In this document: positions 1 through 8,836 of the stretch, one piece after another
Position numbering within the stretch: position 1 is the stretch's first letter
How the letters are laid out: the number at the start of each line of letters is the position of its first letter
DNA from: Chitinophagaceae bacterium
Lineage (GTDB): Bacteria > Bacteroidota > Bacteroidia > Chitinophagales > Chitinophagaceae
DNA: 11,112 bases
Assembly (NCBI GenBank): GCA_025455245.1
Contig: JALOMX010000030.1
Location: 1 to 11,112 of the forward strand
Direction: 5' to 3'
Position numbers and translations under genes: made by a program
The notes under the pieces: model-generated
Database searches by the model: none
The model's input: only the letters and a program-made list of their open reading frames with translations
What the model was told of the DNA's origin: nothing

Positions 1-3000
1 TCTTTTTACAGACTCACCGAAGGTTACACCGGAAAATATATTCTGATAGAATGTTTGTGCAAAAGAAAGAGCTGCATTGTCCTGCACTGCCCAGCCTGCA
101 ACCACAACCGCCTTAACACCATTCTCAATAAGCTGTGTACCAATATTGGCCGCAAGCCTGTACCTGCCCTGCCGGTTCATTTCTGCATTTTCATTTGTTG
201 CACCGAGGTAACAGCAATTTACAAAAACCAATTCGGGCACGGTATCCATCTGAGCAATTTCGGCTACCGTCAGAAAAGTTCCGTTGCCTATGACCATACC
301 CGTGGACTCGGGCCTTTCAGGGTCAAACACACCATGACCTGCAAGGTGAATTACCTGATAGTTCCTGCACATTAACTCATTCAATATTTCACCAGCATTG
401 GCTTTTAAAAGACTGTGCGTATGATAAGCATTGTTTTTAAACATATCGGCAGCCATCATACCTTCACGATAAGCGCCTCCGAGTTGAGACAGAAAACCAT
501 TCAGTTCCGGGTCGGCCACTACAAGGGCATTCCGCTCCCCGCTCGGGAAAATTTTTATCCGGGAATCCCGGGTACTCAGTTGCCTTACCATTCCTGCGTT
601 CACACAAAGAGGTTGTTCCTTTGCGCTCTTATCCATCATCAGTTCCCAGGGTATGGCCGCGGAATATTTGTCAACTATCCAAAGGATATTATTCTGCCTT
701 CTTAACTGTTCTTTAAAATCGATCGGGATGAGCAATTCAAATAAGGTAATTGCATGGGCAGGTGACCAGTTGTTTTGCTCGCCCATTTCTTTGATCATGG
801 ACATAAGGGTATGGCTTGCCGTTAACAGGCTACGGCTTTCTTCTCTTGCCCCTGTAGTAGAAATAGTCATCCTCAATTCATCCCTGCTGCCTTTTTCCTT
901 CATAATTTCAGATTCATCCTTTCTTCTGACAGTAACCCTTGTCCACCAATCTTTCCGGCTGTCGAGGGGAATCCTTAATCTCGGTCCCAGTTTTTCACGG
1001 GCAATTTTTTGATTCAAAACAATATTCAGTGAACGGCTTTCATCTTTCTCAATTTGCCTGATGACATAAATAGCACTTAAAGCCCTGTCCCTGTAAAGTT
1101 CAATGATTTCAACTTCTTCAATAAGCCTTACTTCGTTTCCATATATATTCCTGAAATTAATATTAGCCTGTTGAATACCACTGAGAATAGCATTGATAGA
1201 ACCATCGATGGTCAGTCCGCCGTATGATCCTCCGATCAATAAAGTTGAAATACCGATTACCGGCCGGTCCTTTTGCCATGCCTGATTTTCACTTTTTACA
1301 TTAATGATGCTCAGGTATTTTGAAATGCCCCTTTCAATGGTTCGCATCAGCAAAAAAGGGGTCAGTTCGCCCGGATAACCAAGGCCCACAATGATAACCC
1401 CCTGCAACCCGGCATCGCCGGGTTTTCTGTCTGTCAAAAGCACTTCATTTTCTTCTATAAGATCGGGATGTAAACCAAGTTTATGCCTTCGTGTCAGTTC
1501 ACCGCCCAGTTTATCATCAATTGCTTTTTCGGCAGATACAATTCCATCATTATTGAAATGCCCGACAAGTATGGGATAATGTGCAAAGCTTAAATCGCCA
1601 TTGGTAACAGAAACCTTTAATGGAATTTCCATAGGCTTGTATTGGTCATCTCCTCCCAGCCCGAGAATTGTTTTTTCAATTCCCCTTTCGCTCATATCAA
1701 GATCATTGGATGGCTTTATGGCAAACATTGTTTCCGCTCCCCGTGTAAGGGATGGCTTTTCAGAAAGCTTGGTAGTACTTCCCTTTTGAAGTAATTCAGT
1801 GATTACAGGAAAAAGGCTTGCATCATTTGCCAGTTCACCATGGGTTACATTCGAAAAATAAACCTTGCCCTGCTCCTTTAATTCCTTTGGTATGCCGGTT
1901 TCCCAGGTTACACTTTCATCACCTTCATAAGTAGCCAAAAAAGTTAATTTACCACTTTCGATTTTATAACCACATGGTGTTGACTTATTTTTTCTGCAGG
2001 CACCGGCAACATAAATTACATTTTTATAATCCAATTTAGATGAATCATTCAATATCCTTTCCCTGTACCGGGCGAATCCATTGAGTACCTCCTTTTCCGG
2101 AATTGGCCAATCCTTCTCTCCCAATGCCATTTGCATTTGCTGCCATGTATCTACGCTGCCAAAATCATCGTGCTTTTGCATGGGCAATAAACTAAGCAAT
2201 CCCGGCAGATTACAGAATACATCAAGTAAATCCCTCTTGGAATTACGGATATCAATGGAAGCCAATTTTTTTATAATATCATCAAATCCAAACAGGACAT
2301 ACGGAATCCGGTAGGAACCTCCAAGGGGAGAACCCAACATCAGCAATTGAAAACCGTTCAGGGCATTGAGTTGTTTCCAGGTATTCGAATGATACACCAT
2401 AAAGTCGCGTACCAGCACACCACCCATTGAATGCGCTATCATTTTAATGGGTTGCTTCACCTGCATCAACTCTTTCAGTTTAAGGTCAAGCTGATCTGTG
2501 GTCTCATTCAGTGGCTTTCGCCAATCAAAAGGAAAAGTAACGACATCATATTCTGCTGACAAAAAATCTACCAGCTTTTTGTAGGATGTCCGGACCAATG
2601 AATGCGCTTTGATTTGTTTATTATTAGCCTGTGTATATTGAAGGCTCGTAAGTTCTCCGGTAAGAAACCGCAGATAATTGATCCAGACAACATTATCCTT
2701 CACCTGAAGGTTGCTTCCCATGATCCCCGGCAATAAAATGACAATAGGCTTTTTGCCGGTTACTTCATCTTTGAACACTTTACCACCGTCAAGACCAAGC
2801 AAGGCGTTCCGTTCAACATCCGGAAGGAGTGTTTTACCAAGGGGTTCAAAACCGGGCAACCTTCCCTCACCCGTGTACTTCAGGGCGCTTAGGATAGCCG
2901 TACGGCTGCTGTGATTGGAAAAATAGGCAAAGTGATGTGTTTCCGACGTGCTTTCAAGATAATAAAATGATTTGTCGCCTGCACGCCTTGCACCCTGATA

Positions 3001-4245
3001 CATGCTCGATGTATTTACAATCAGGTCGTTCCCTTCTAAATAAAAGAGCTTGCTCAATAATACCAAAAGCCCCCTAAGCTTAAAACTAATTTTACTGTTG
3101 CCCGCAATCACCATGAGCGGAGATGGAATTTCAATGCTGCTCCCCGGAAAGTTCAATGCCTTTACAAAAGGTGATTCCGGGTTCATGGCTTCAATACCGG
3201 GAAGAATCTCTGTCTGATTTTTTGTATCAATAACGGCAGCGATCAATTCTTTAAAACCAATTACAAAGGGATTGGCTGAACCAATCAGATTAAGCATGAC
3301 ATTCAAAAGGGTATCCAACCGGTCAGAAGCAAGGGTAGTTCCCCGTGCAGGACACGCTACCCTCACCTGACGGCGAACGGATATCCGTTTAGTGACCATG
3401 ATTTTCTCCAACTCCTTCAGTAAGGCTACCTCGCTATCCCTCTTTTCCTTTTCCAGTAATAAGATTTCAGCATCATCGAAACCTCTTTTGTTAACGGCAA
3501 ACCTGCACAACAAATCAGCTACCAATCCGCCCCTTGAATGACTGATTACATCAAGCGTACAATTTGCAGGAAGTTTATTGATCAAAACAAGCAGGTTTTC
3601 CAGAGGGTTTTCAGTTAATGTCCTGTGCTGAAGTGTAAGAATATTTGATTTATAGGTTTCCTTAATATGTTCCCATACGCCTGATCCCATCAATTTGTCA
3701 AATGAGCCGGATGTGGAAGAGGCCGTACCATGAATAAATAACAAATAAGTACCGTCACTCAATACTTCCTTGTCAATATTCACAAGCTTAAAGGAATGAT
3801 CCAATCTGAAAACCCTTGTCCGATCGGTTTCCAGTTGCTTCTCTTCCAGTTTTTGTGCAATCGCCTTCACAGCCACTCCTGCACCTTTTCTGGTAAAAAT
3901 GTTCAGTACCTTCAAGGCCACTTTCCTGATGATATTCCGGTCGGTTTGAATGTCATCGATTTCAAAAGGCAGGGTCCATTCATTGGTATCACCCCTTTTG
4001 GCCAATGCCATATCAGGGAATAATTTTTCAAGGGTTTCAAGATCACCGAACCAAACCGTACCATCATCCAATACGATTTCAACAAGCGACTTATCGTCGA
4101 GCGCAATCTTTTGTTCCGGTACATCACTCCGGGTGGGTGGGCTTATTTCATAGCTCGCTTCTAATGTAAAAAAATCGGATGCTTTCTCCGGCAAGGGGGA
4201 AGCCGAATGTTTCGTGCCTTTCAGGCGAAGGTTTACAACTGACAT
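1..4245 (-). CDS. Double alpha/beta-hydrolase (lipase/LCAT-like) fused to a CHAT caspase-like protease; C-terminus cut off by window edge
   Basis: I translated one unbroken frame of 1415 codons down to position 1, with no stop seen. Residues 1-165 are an unassigned N-terminal part with a short beta-rich stretch near 50-70. Hydrolase 1 spans about 165-460: IHG oxyanion motif at 171-173, nucleophile elbow SHSRGG with Ser237, likely Asp407 (EGND) and His437/438. Hydrolase 2 spans about 497-825 and is LCAT-like: LLPGIMGSNL from 504, elbow AHSMGG with Ser606, likely Asp776 (YEGDESV) and His802 (THGELAND). Residues about 870-1060 are a conserved-looking region (NGDLSFAHYP, VGLGYPGELTP). The CHAT domain follows: IPWEL at 1198-1202, HLAGHG with catalytic His1304, and NCCYLG with Cys1345 matching the usual SACxTG cysteine. 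The dyad is intact. The frame stays open upstream, but 4245 is the first in-frame ATG; no Shine-Dalgarno is present. No signal peptide is seen, so it is probably cytoplasmic. CHAT domains are caspase/separase-like peptidases common in prokaryotic conflict systems; the biological role here is inferred. The family call is firm. Confidence 0.93.
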   Translation of the reverse strand, partial: MSVVNLRLKGTKHSASPLPEKASDFFTLEASYEISPPTRSDVPEQKIALDDKSLVEIVLDDGTVWFGDLETLEKLFPDMALAKRGDTNEWTLPFEIDDIQTDRNIIRKVALKVLNIFTRKGAGVAVKAIAQKLEEKQLETDRTRVFRLDHSFKLVNIDKEVLSDGTYLLFIHGTASSTSGSFDKLMGSGVWEHIKETYKSNILTLQHRTLTENPLENLLVLINKLPANCTLDVISHSRGGLVADLLCRFAVNKRGFDDAEILLLEKEKRDSEVALLKELEKIMVTKRISVRRQVRVACPARGTTLASDRLDTLLNVMLNLIGSANPFVIGFKELIAAVIDTKNQTEILPGIEAMNPESPFVKALNFPGSSIEIPSPLMVIAGNSKISFKLRGLLVLLSKLFYLEGNDLIVNTSSMYQGARRAGDKSFYYLESTSETHHFAYFSNHSSRTAILSALKYTGEGRLPGFEPLGKTLLPDVERNALLGLDGGKVFKDEVTGKKPIVILLPGIMGSNLQVKDNVVWINYLRFLTGELTSLQYTQANNKQIKAHSLVRTSYKKLVDFLSAEYDVVTFPFDWRKPLNETTDQLDLKLKELMQVKQPIKMIAHSMGGVLVRDFMVYHSNTWKQLNALNGFQLLMLGSPLGGSYRIPYVLFGFDDIIKKLASIDIRNSKRDLLDVFCNLPGLLSLLPMQKHDDFGSVDTWQQMQMALGEKDWPIPEKEVLNGFARYRERILNDSSKLDYKNVIYVAGACRKNKSTPCGYKIESGKLTFLATYEGDESVTWETGIPKELKEQGKVYFSNVTHGELANDASLFPVITELLQKGSTTKLSEKPSLTRGAETMFAIKPSNDLDMSERGIEKTILGLGGDDQYKPMEIPLKVSVTNGDLSFAHYPILVGHFNNDGIVSAEKAIDDKLGGELTRRHKLGLHPDLIEENEVLLTDRKPGDAGLQGVIIVGLGYPGELTPFLLMRTIERGISKYLSIINVKSENQAWQKDRPVIGISTLLIGGSYGGLTIDGSINAILSGIQQANINFRNIYGNEVRLIEEVEIIELYRDRALSAIYVIRQIEKDESRSLNIVLNQKIAREKLGPRLRIPLDSRKDWWTRVTVRRKDESEIMKEKGSRDELRMTISTTGAREESRSLLTASHTLMSMIKEMGEQNNWSPAHAITLFELLIPIDFKEQLRRQNNILWIVDKYSAAIPWELMMDKSAKEQPLCVNAGMVRQLSTRDSRIKIFPSGERNALVVADPELNGFLSQLGGAYREGMMAADMFKNNAYHTHSLLKANAGEILNELMCRNYQVIHLAGHGVFDPERPESTGMVIGNGTFLTVAEIAQMDTVPELVFVNCCYLGATNENAEMNRQGRYRLAANIGTQLIENGVKAVVVAGWAVQDNAALSFAQTFYQNIFSGVTFGESVKR

Positions 4246-4530
4246 AAAAAGGTGTGGTATTTTAACCGTTCCGTGGGATGGCCGCGCTTTTTTTGAATGA
4301 TTTGACTTACCGGGACCCAAACTTTGATCATCCCGAAAAACTGCCCTAAATATACGCTTTAAATCTTTGAATTTCAAATATGAAAAGGTATTTGGATGAT
4401 AACAGTGAAGTTTGAACCAGGGTATTTTTCCTTTCAGGAGAAAAATTAAATTTTTACATCCGTAACAAAGACAGCTTTTATGAAGATATTCATTTAATTT
4501 CAACTTTTCGTACTCCCAAACGCCAGAGAC
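4246..4530. other. Divergent intergenic region between the CHAT fusion and the M43 protease
   Basis: This 285-bp AT-rich stretch separates two divergently transcribed genes and must hold both promoters. The leftward promoter is listed separately. For the rightward gene, TTTG at 4411-4414 and TATTTTTC at 4423-4430 resemble the two boxes, but their spacing (8 bases) is too short, so no plus-strand promoter is called. No clear operator palindrome, hairpin or small gene was seen. The leftward frame of the CHAT gene stays open across the whole gap without an ATG, which is most likely chance. Confidence 0.6.
4347..4378 (-). promoter_or_regulatory. Candidate Bacteroidota-type promoter of the lipase-CHAT gene
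   Basis: Reading leftwards, TTTG (4378-4375) is followed after exactly 20 bases by TATATTTA (4354-4347). The consensus of the primary Bacteroidota sigma factor is TTTG, 19-21 bases, TAnnTTTG, so the -33 box is perfect and the -7 box matches five of the six specified positions. Transcription would start near 4340 and leave a leader of about 95 bases before the ATG at 4245. The spacing and position fit well, but this was found by eye and short AT-rich motifs recur by chance. Confidence 0.55.
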
Positions 4531-7500
4531 ATGGCAAGGTTATTTCTGCCAATATTATTCCTCTTACCATTGATTGGGTTGTTAGCCATAGGCCAACAGT
4601 CAGATACCATCAAACCCTTTCCAACATTGCCTTCCCCGACAAGTGGCACCGGCTATTGCGGAACAGATTATTGGCTGCAAACCATGAGGAAGTCTAAGTC
4701 ATTTGTCGAGAATGAAGACCTTATGAATAGGCAGATTGCAGGTTCGGTAGGGTTATTCTCCAATGACTCGGTTGTGTTGCCTGTGATATTCCATATCCTT
4801 TCCGATGATCCATATTCCATTTCTGATCAAACCATCATAAATGGATTGCAGGAACTGAATGACGCTTTTTCCAAAAAGGGGAAATGGTCTGCGAGTAAAG
4901 GAGTAGATACAAAAATCAGGTTTTGTTTGGCACAAAAAGACCCTGATGGAGGAAACAGTACCGGTATTACCCGCGTTGTTACACATTGGGGCAATCACTT
5001 AAATACACCTGCAGAAGATTCGCAAATGAAGGCTACGGCCCAATGGGATCCTACACGCTATATCAATATCTGGTATGTGCAAAGCATTGAATGGGAAATA
5101 ATTGCTCAGTTTGGATGTGGCATCTGGACACGATTAAGGTCAGGAGGATACGCGACAATGCCCCCGGGAGGCGGTGCTTATGATGGAATTGTAACGACAG
5201 GATTTGGTAACCTGCTTGCCCACGAAATGGGTCATTACTTAGGCTTGTATCATACATTTGAAGGCTTCTGCGGTAATTTCAATTGCCAGCTCAACGGCGA
5301 CAGGGTCTGCGATACCCCGCCCGATGGTTCATTTCTTCCTTCGGCATGCAATAATCCATCGAACACCTGTAATACCGATACGCTTTCCAACTATTCCAAT
5401 GGCTTTTTTACATCAGATGTAAAAGACCCGATAGAAAACATAATGGATTATGGCCTTGACGCATGTAAAAACACATTTACACAAGGTCAGGCAGACCGAA
5501 TGCATAATGCCATACAAACCCAGAGAAAAGGATTGCTCGAACCCAAATGCGAGAAGCCTTGTCCTGAAATGGTATTGGCCACTTTTAAAAGAAATAATGC
5601 ATATCCGAAACCCGGTGATATGATAGCGTTTTTAAATACATCTGTAGGGGCATCAGGCTATGAATGGTTTCTCGATGGTATTCAGATTTCCACAGACACA
5701 AATCTTCAATACACATTCAATCAATCAGGACGATATAAGATTACCCTAAAGGCAATCAGGGATAACAACTGCTTTGGAAGCTTTTCCGAATATGTTACGG
5801 TAGATTGCGGTGTCGTTGCCAGATTTTATTTGAATAAACACAGCATAGCCTCAAAAGAAATCATTTATCAGGATACAATCAATTTCATCAATAATTCATT
5901 TGGGGCAACATCTTACAAATGGATAGTAGGGAATGATAAGGGAATGGCAGAACAAATAGTCAGTACGGATAAAGACCTTTCCTATATATTCTATACACCC
6001 GGAAATTATACCATACGTCTTATTGCATCTGACGGGCAATGTACCGATACAACAAAACCTTATTTGATTTCAGTAGCTGATCCTACCCCGGATGGCACCA
6101 TTAATATTACCAATGTCCATTGCTTTGAACAGACCAAAATAAGGGTCAGCTTTTTTATATGCAACAACAGTTATGATACCATACCCGCAGGAACGCCTGT
6201 AAGTTTTTACACTTCAGACCCCCGATTGCCGGGTGCACAAAAAGTGGGGGCCACATTCATTATGCCTAACCGATTAACGGGTATTTGCTGTACGCAAACA
6301 TTTGTATTCATTGTCGATGTTGGCTACCCCGGACTGAATGAACTATGGGCATCATTCAACGATAACGGAACCACCTTGCCGCTTGTAATGCCCAATACAG
6401 GACTTGAAGAAAAAGAGTATTCAAATAACCTGAGGGTTGTAAAGAATTTTCAGCTTCTTGCCACACCCGTTCCCCCAACTGCATCACTCGCACCCGGTGA
6501 TACCATAAAACTCGGTGTGGTAGCAGGACCCACGGCTATTACAGGGTATAATTGGAAACCTTTTAATGGATTAAGCTGCACACAATGCCAATACCCCGAT
6601 TATGTTGCAGACACCAGTAAAATCACAACAAAGGAGGTAATGGTGACGAGTATTTTCAATTGTTACGATACCGCTTATGTCCAAATACTTGTTCCACCTT
6701 ATAATGACTACCGGGTTAGAATTGACTCTATTGACTGCACAAACACAGACAGTCTGAGGATAAACTTTACACTTTTCAACGATTTCAGGTCGGGTATTCT
6801 TCCCAAAGGCCTTACAGTACGGTTTTATGATTCGGATCCATTTTCAGCAGGAGCCAACCCATTGCTACCGGCATTCATCCTACCGGATACCATTTTAAAA
6901 AAAGAGGACTCTTTCCATTTCAACATACAAGGCAGAACCAATGGCCCTGTTTTTGCGGTAGTGAATGATGGCTCCGGAACTCTGCCGGTTTCATTACCAA
7001 ACAGTACCATTGAAGAAAAGGACTACACTAATAATTCATTCGTTTTCAACTATACAAGACTAAAGGTAACTGCTACCCCGCTGACAGGATTGATTGAACC
7101 CGGTGACACCCTTAAACTTGAAGCGAATGCAGGGCCAGGTACCATCAACAGTTATACATGGTGGCAGGATTACAACCTCAGTTGTTCAGTATGCCAATAC
7201 CCTGAATTATTTGCTGATACCTCAACAACCAAAAGGGTCATCGCGGAAAACCTATTCGGCTGCCGCGATACGGCATTCCTGCAGGTCAGTATCCCTCCTG
7301 CCGATGACTTCACCATAAAAATTAATGAAACAGCCTGTGCAGCTAATGACAGCATGTTCGTTGATTTTACAATCACCAACCTTTTCAGAAGGGGCTACCT
7401 GCCCAAAGGATTGACCATCAGGTTTTATAATGATAACCCACAGCAAGCCGGGACCGTTGAGCTAGGTCCGCCATTCATGTTGTCACAGGATTACTTTGTT

Positions 7501-8802
7501 AAAACAGAAACCTTTACATCTTTTATAAAAAACAGCTCTACCGGTAAGTTGTATGCAGTGGTAAACGATAGTGGTACTACAACACCGCTTGTTTTACCTA
7601 ACAGCAAAAGACTTGAAAAAGATTACACCAACAATGTAATACAAGTCAATTACCGGCCGGACACCCTGACACTTTCACCGAAGGATACACTGATTACCCG
7701 CGGCTCATCTTTTTCTGCAACAATAATCAATCCACCACTGTTCAACCCCTCAGCCACCACATGGGCAACGGGTACCGGTTATATACTCAGTTGCAACACC
7801 TGTCCCAATCCACTGATAACGGCAACACAACCTTCAACAATTCCGGTTACAAGCCCTAACCGATATGGATGTCTGTTAAAAGGTACATTGGGCATTAATA
7901 TTCTTCCGCCGGATTTCACTTTATCCATTACCCATACATCATGCTTAAATAACCAAAACACTTTGGTAGATTTTACCATTTGTATGAACAACGGTTACGA
8001 CACTGTATGGAATAACATACCTGTAACCTTTTATGATGACGACCCTTCAACAGGGAATGCTAACATACTGCAAACCGTATTTATAACCCCCTCAAGGATT
8101 CCGGGTAATTGTGCTTCCTATAGTCATACCATTACCACTCCACCTGCAAACCTTCTGTTTGCAAGGGTAAACGATAAAGGGCTTTCATCATCTCCCGGTG
8201 CAGATTTTGAATACGCTGAAACCAATCAGCTCAATAATATGGCAGAAGCCATTGGATTTAAAAGATTTAAAATAATGGTAACACCCGATGACACAACCAT
8301 TATACGATCCTCCTCCCTAAAGGTCATCACCATAGCTGAAGGAGGCATCCTGCAACAGGTAAACTGGACACCGCATCCATTCCTCTCCTGTTCAGATTGC
8401 CCTGATCCGGTTATAACACCTGATTATACCAATACGTATATGGTAACAGGACGAAACGAAAACCAATGCATTGATACTGCTGCCGCAATTGTCAGAACCA
8501 TAACCATTGGAGACATCCATATTCCTACAGCCTTTACCCCAAATGGCGACAGGCTGAACGATGTTTTCTATATTATGGCGAACGAGCGGATCGTAAGCAT
8601 TAAAGATTTTATCATTTACAGCCGGTGGGGGGATAAGGTATTTGAAGCCCATAATATTCCGGCGAATGACCCTGCGTTTGGATGGGACGGAATATTGAAA
8701 GGCCAAAAAGCACAGGCCGGAACTTTTGTATATATGATTAATGTGATAAAGGACGATGGCAGCACGGAAAGCAAAAAAGGTACAGTGATACTGATCCGAT
8801 GA
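4531..8802 (+). CDS. Secreted M43 (pappalysin/cytophagalysin-type) zinc metalloprotease with PKD-like domains, four tandem modules and a T9SS type B sorting domain
   Basis: This 1423-residue protein begins with a signal peptide: Arg3, a hydrophobic core at about 4-20 and probable cleavage at AIG/QQ after residue 21. The catalytic domain (about 30-340) carries the metzincin signature HEMGHYLGLYH at 231-241, with zinc ligands His231, His235 and His241, catalytic Glu232, and a Met-turn NIMDYG with Met305. With the upstream RFCLAQKDPDG and YINIWYV motifs this indicates family M43. Two PKD-like domains follow at about 344-426 and 428-516. Four repeated modules fill 521-1328. Residues 1329-1423 form the CHU_C / gliding-motility C-terminal domain (IPTAFTPNGD at 1331-1340; GWDG; AGTFVY), which targets cargo to the T9SS for export and surface attachment. 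The protein is therefore a cell-surface or secreted endopeptidase; its substrate is unknown. It is transcribed away from the CHAT gene and converges with the GH19 gene 34 bp downstream, with no convincing terminator between. The ATG follows an in-frame stop at 4495-4497. Confidence 0.94.
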   Translation: MARLFLPILFLLPLIGLLAIGQQSDTIKPFPTLPSPTSGTGYCGTDYWLQTMRKSKSFVENEDLMNRQIAGSVGLFSNDSVVLPVIFHILSDDPYSISDQTIINGLQELNDAFSKKGKWSASKGVDTKIRFCLAQKDPDGGNSTGITRVVTHWGNHLNTPAEDSQMKATAQWDPTRYINIWYVQSIEWEIIAQFGCGIWTRLRSGGYATMPPGGGAYDGIVTTGFGNLLAHEMGHYLGLYHTFEGFCGNFNCQLNGDRVCDTPPDGSFLPSACNNPSNTCNTDTLSNYSNGFFTSDVKDPIENIMDYGLDACKNTFTQGQADRMHNAIQTQRKGLLEPKCEKPCPEMVLATFKRNNAYPKPGDMIAFLNTSVGASGYEWFLDGIQISTDTNLQYTFNQSGRYKITLKAIRDNNCFGSFSEYVTVDCGVVARFYLNKHSIASKEIIYQDTINFINNSFGATSYKWIVGNDKGMAEQIVSTDKDLSYIFYTPGNYTIRLIASDGQCTDTTKPYLISVADPTPDGTINITNVHCFEQTKIRVSFFICNNSYDTIPAGTPVSFYTSDPRLPGAQKVGATFIMPNRLTGICCTQTFVFIVDVGYPGLNELWASFNDNGTTLPLVMPNTGLEEKEYSNNLRVVKNFQLLATPVPPTASLAPGDTIKLGVVAGPTAITGYNWKPFNGLSCTQCQYPDYVADTSKITTKEVMVTSIFNCYDTAYVQILVPPYNDYRVRIDSIDCTNTDSLRINFTLFNDFRSGILPKGLTVRFYDSDPFSAGANPLLPAFILPDTILKKEDSFHFNIQGRTNGPVFAVVNDGSGTLPVSLPNSTIEEKDYTNNSFVFNYTRLKVTATPLTGLIEPGDTLKLEANAGPGTINSYTWWQDYNLSCSVCQYPELFADTSTTKRVIAENLFGCRDTAFLQVSIPPADDFTIKINETACAANDSMFVDFTITNLFRRGYLPKGLTIRFYNDNPQQAGTVELGPPFMLSQDYFVKTETFTSFIKNSSTGKLYAVVNDSGTTTPLVLPNSKRLEKDYTNNVIQVNYRPDTLTLSPKDTLITRGSSFSATIINPPLFNPSATTWATGTGYILSCNTCPNPLITATQPSTIPVTSPNRYGCLLKGTLGINILPPDFTLSITHTSCLNNQNTLVDFTICMNNGYDTVWNNIPVTFYDDDPSTGNANILQTVFITPSRIPGNCASYSHTITTPPANLLFARVNDKGLSSSPGADFEYAETNQLNNMAEAIGFKRFKIMVTPDDTTIIRSSSLKVITIAEGGILQQVNWTPHPFLSCSDCPDPVITPDYTNTYMVTGRNENQCIDTAAAIVRTITIGDIHIPTAFTPNGDRLNDVFYIMANERIVSIKDFIIYSRWGDKVFEAHNIPANDPAFGWDGILKGQKAQAGTFVYMINVIKDDGSTESKKGTVILIR
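6091..8514 (+). repeat. Four tandem ~200-residue modules inside the M43 protease (protein-level repeat)
   Basis: Residues 521-723, 724-923, 924-1127 and 1128-1328 are four copies of one bipartite module, 203, 200, 204 and 201 residues long. The first ~120 residues of each look like a CARDB-type beta-sandwich with shared landmarks: a VxFYxxDP-like strand, a FAVVND-like strand, and an acidic EKDYTNN-like turn. The last ~80 residues are an Ig/PKD-like domain with an LSCxxC motif; the cysteine pairs are 683/686, 885/888, 1088/1091 and 1287/1290. Copies 2 and 3 are most alike (LPKGLTVRFY versus LPKGLTIRFY), while copies 1 and 4 share a different variant. The modules probably form a stalk between the protease and the T9SS anchor; that role is inferred. 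Confidence 0.85.
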
Positions 8803-8836
8803 TTATTATAAAGTCTGATGATTCTCCTGGCAGGAT

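Noticed and set aside
55..4153. Many short plus-strand frames of 60-120 codons across positions 55-4153
   Set aside because: All lie antisense to the continuous minus-strand CHAT fusion frame, have no recognisable domain, and show low-quality composition typical of shadow frames.
4391..4430. TTTG and TATTTTTC boxes as the promoter of the M43 protease gene
   Set aside because: Spacing from either TTTG (8 or 28 bases) falls outside the 19-21 base spacer expected for Bacteroidota promoters.
4246..4539. Extension of the CHAT gene upstream of 4245, since the frame stays open to about 4540
   Set aside because: There is no in-frame ATG in the extension, it would run through the promoter candidate and into the divergent gene, and the translated stretch looks non-coding.
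8825..8836. Palindrome TCCTG-G-CAGGA between the convergent protease and GH19 genes as a terminator
   Set aside because: The loop would be a single base, which cannot form a hairpin, and no T-run follows on either strand.
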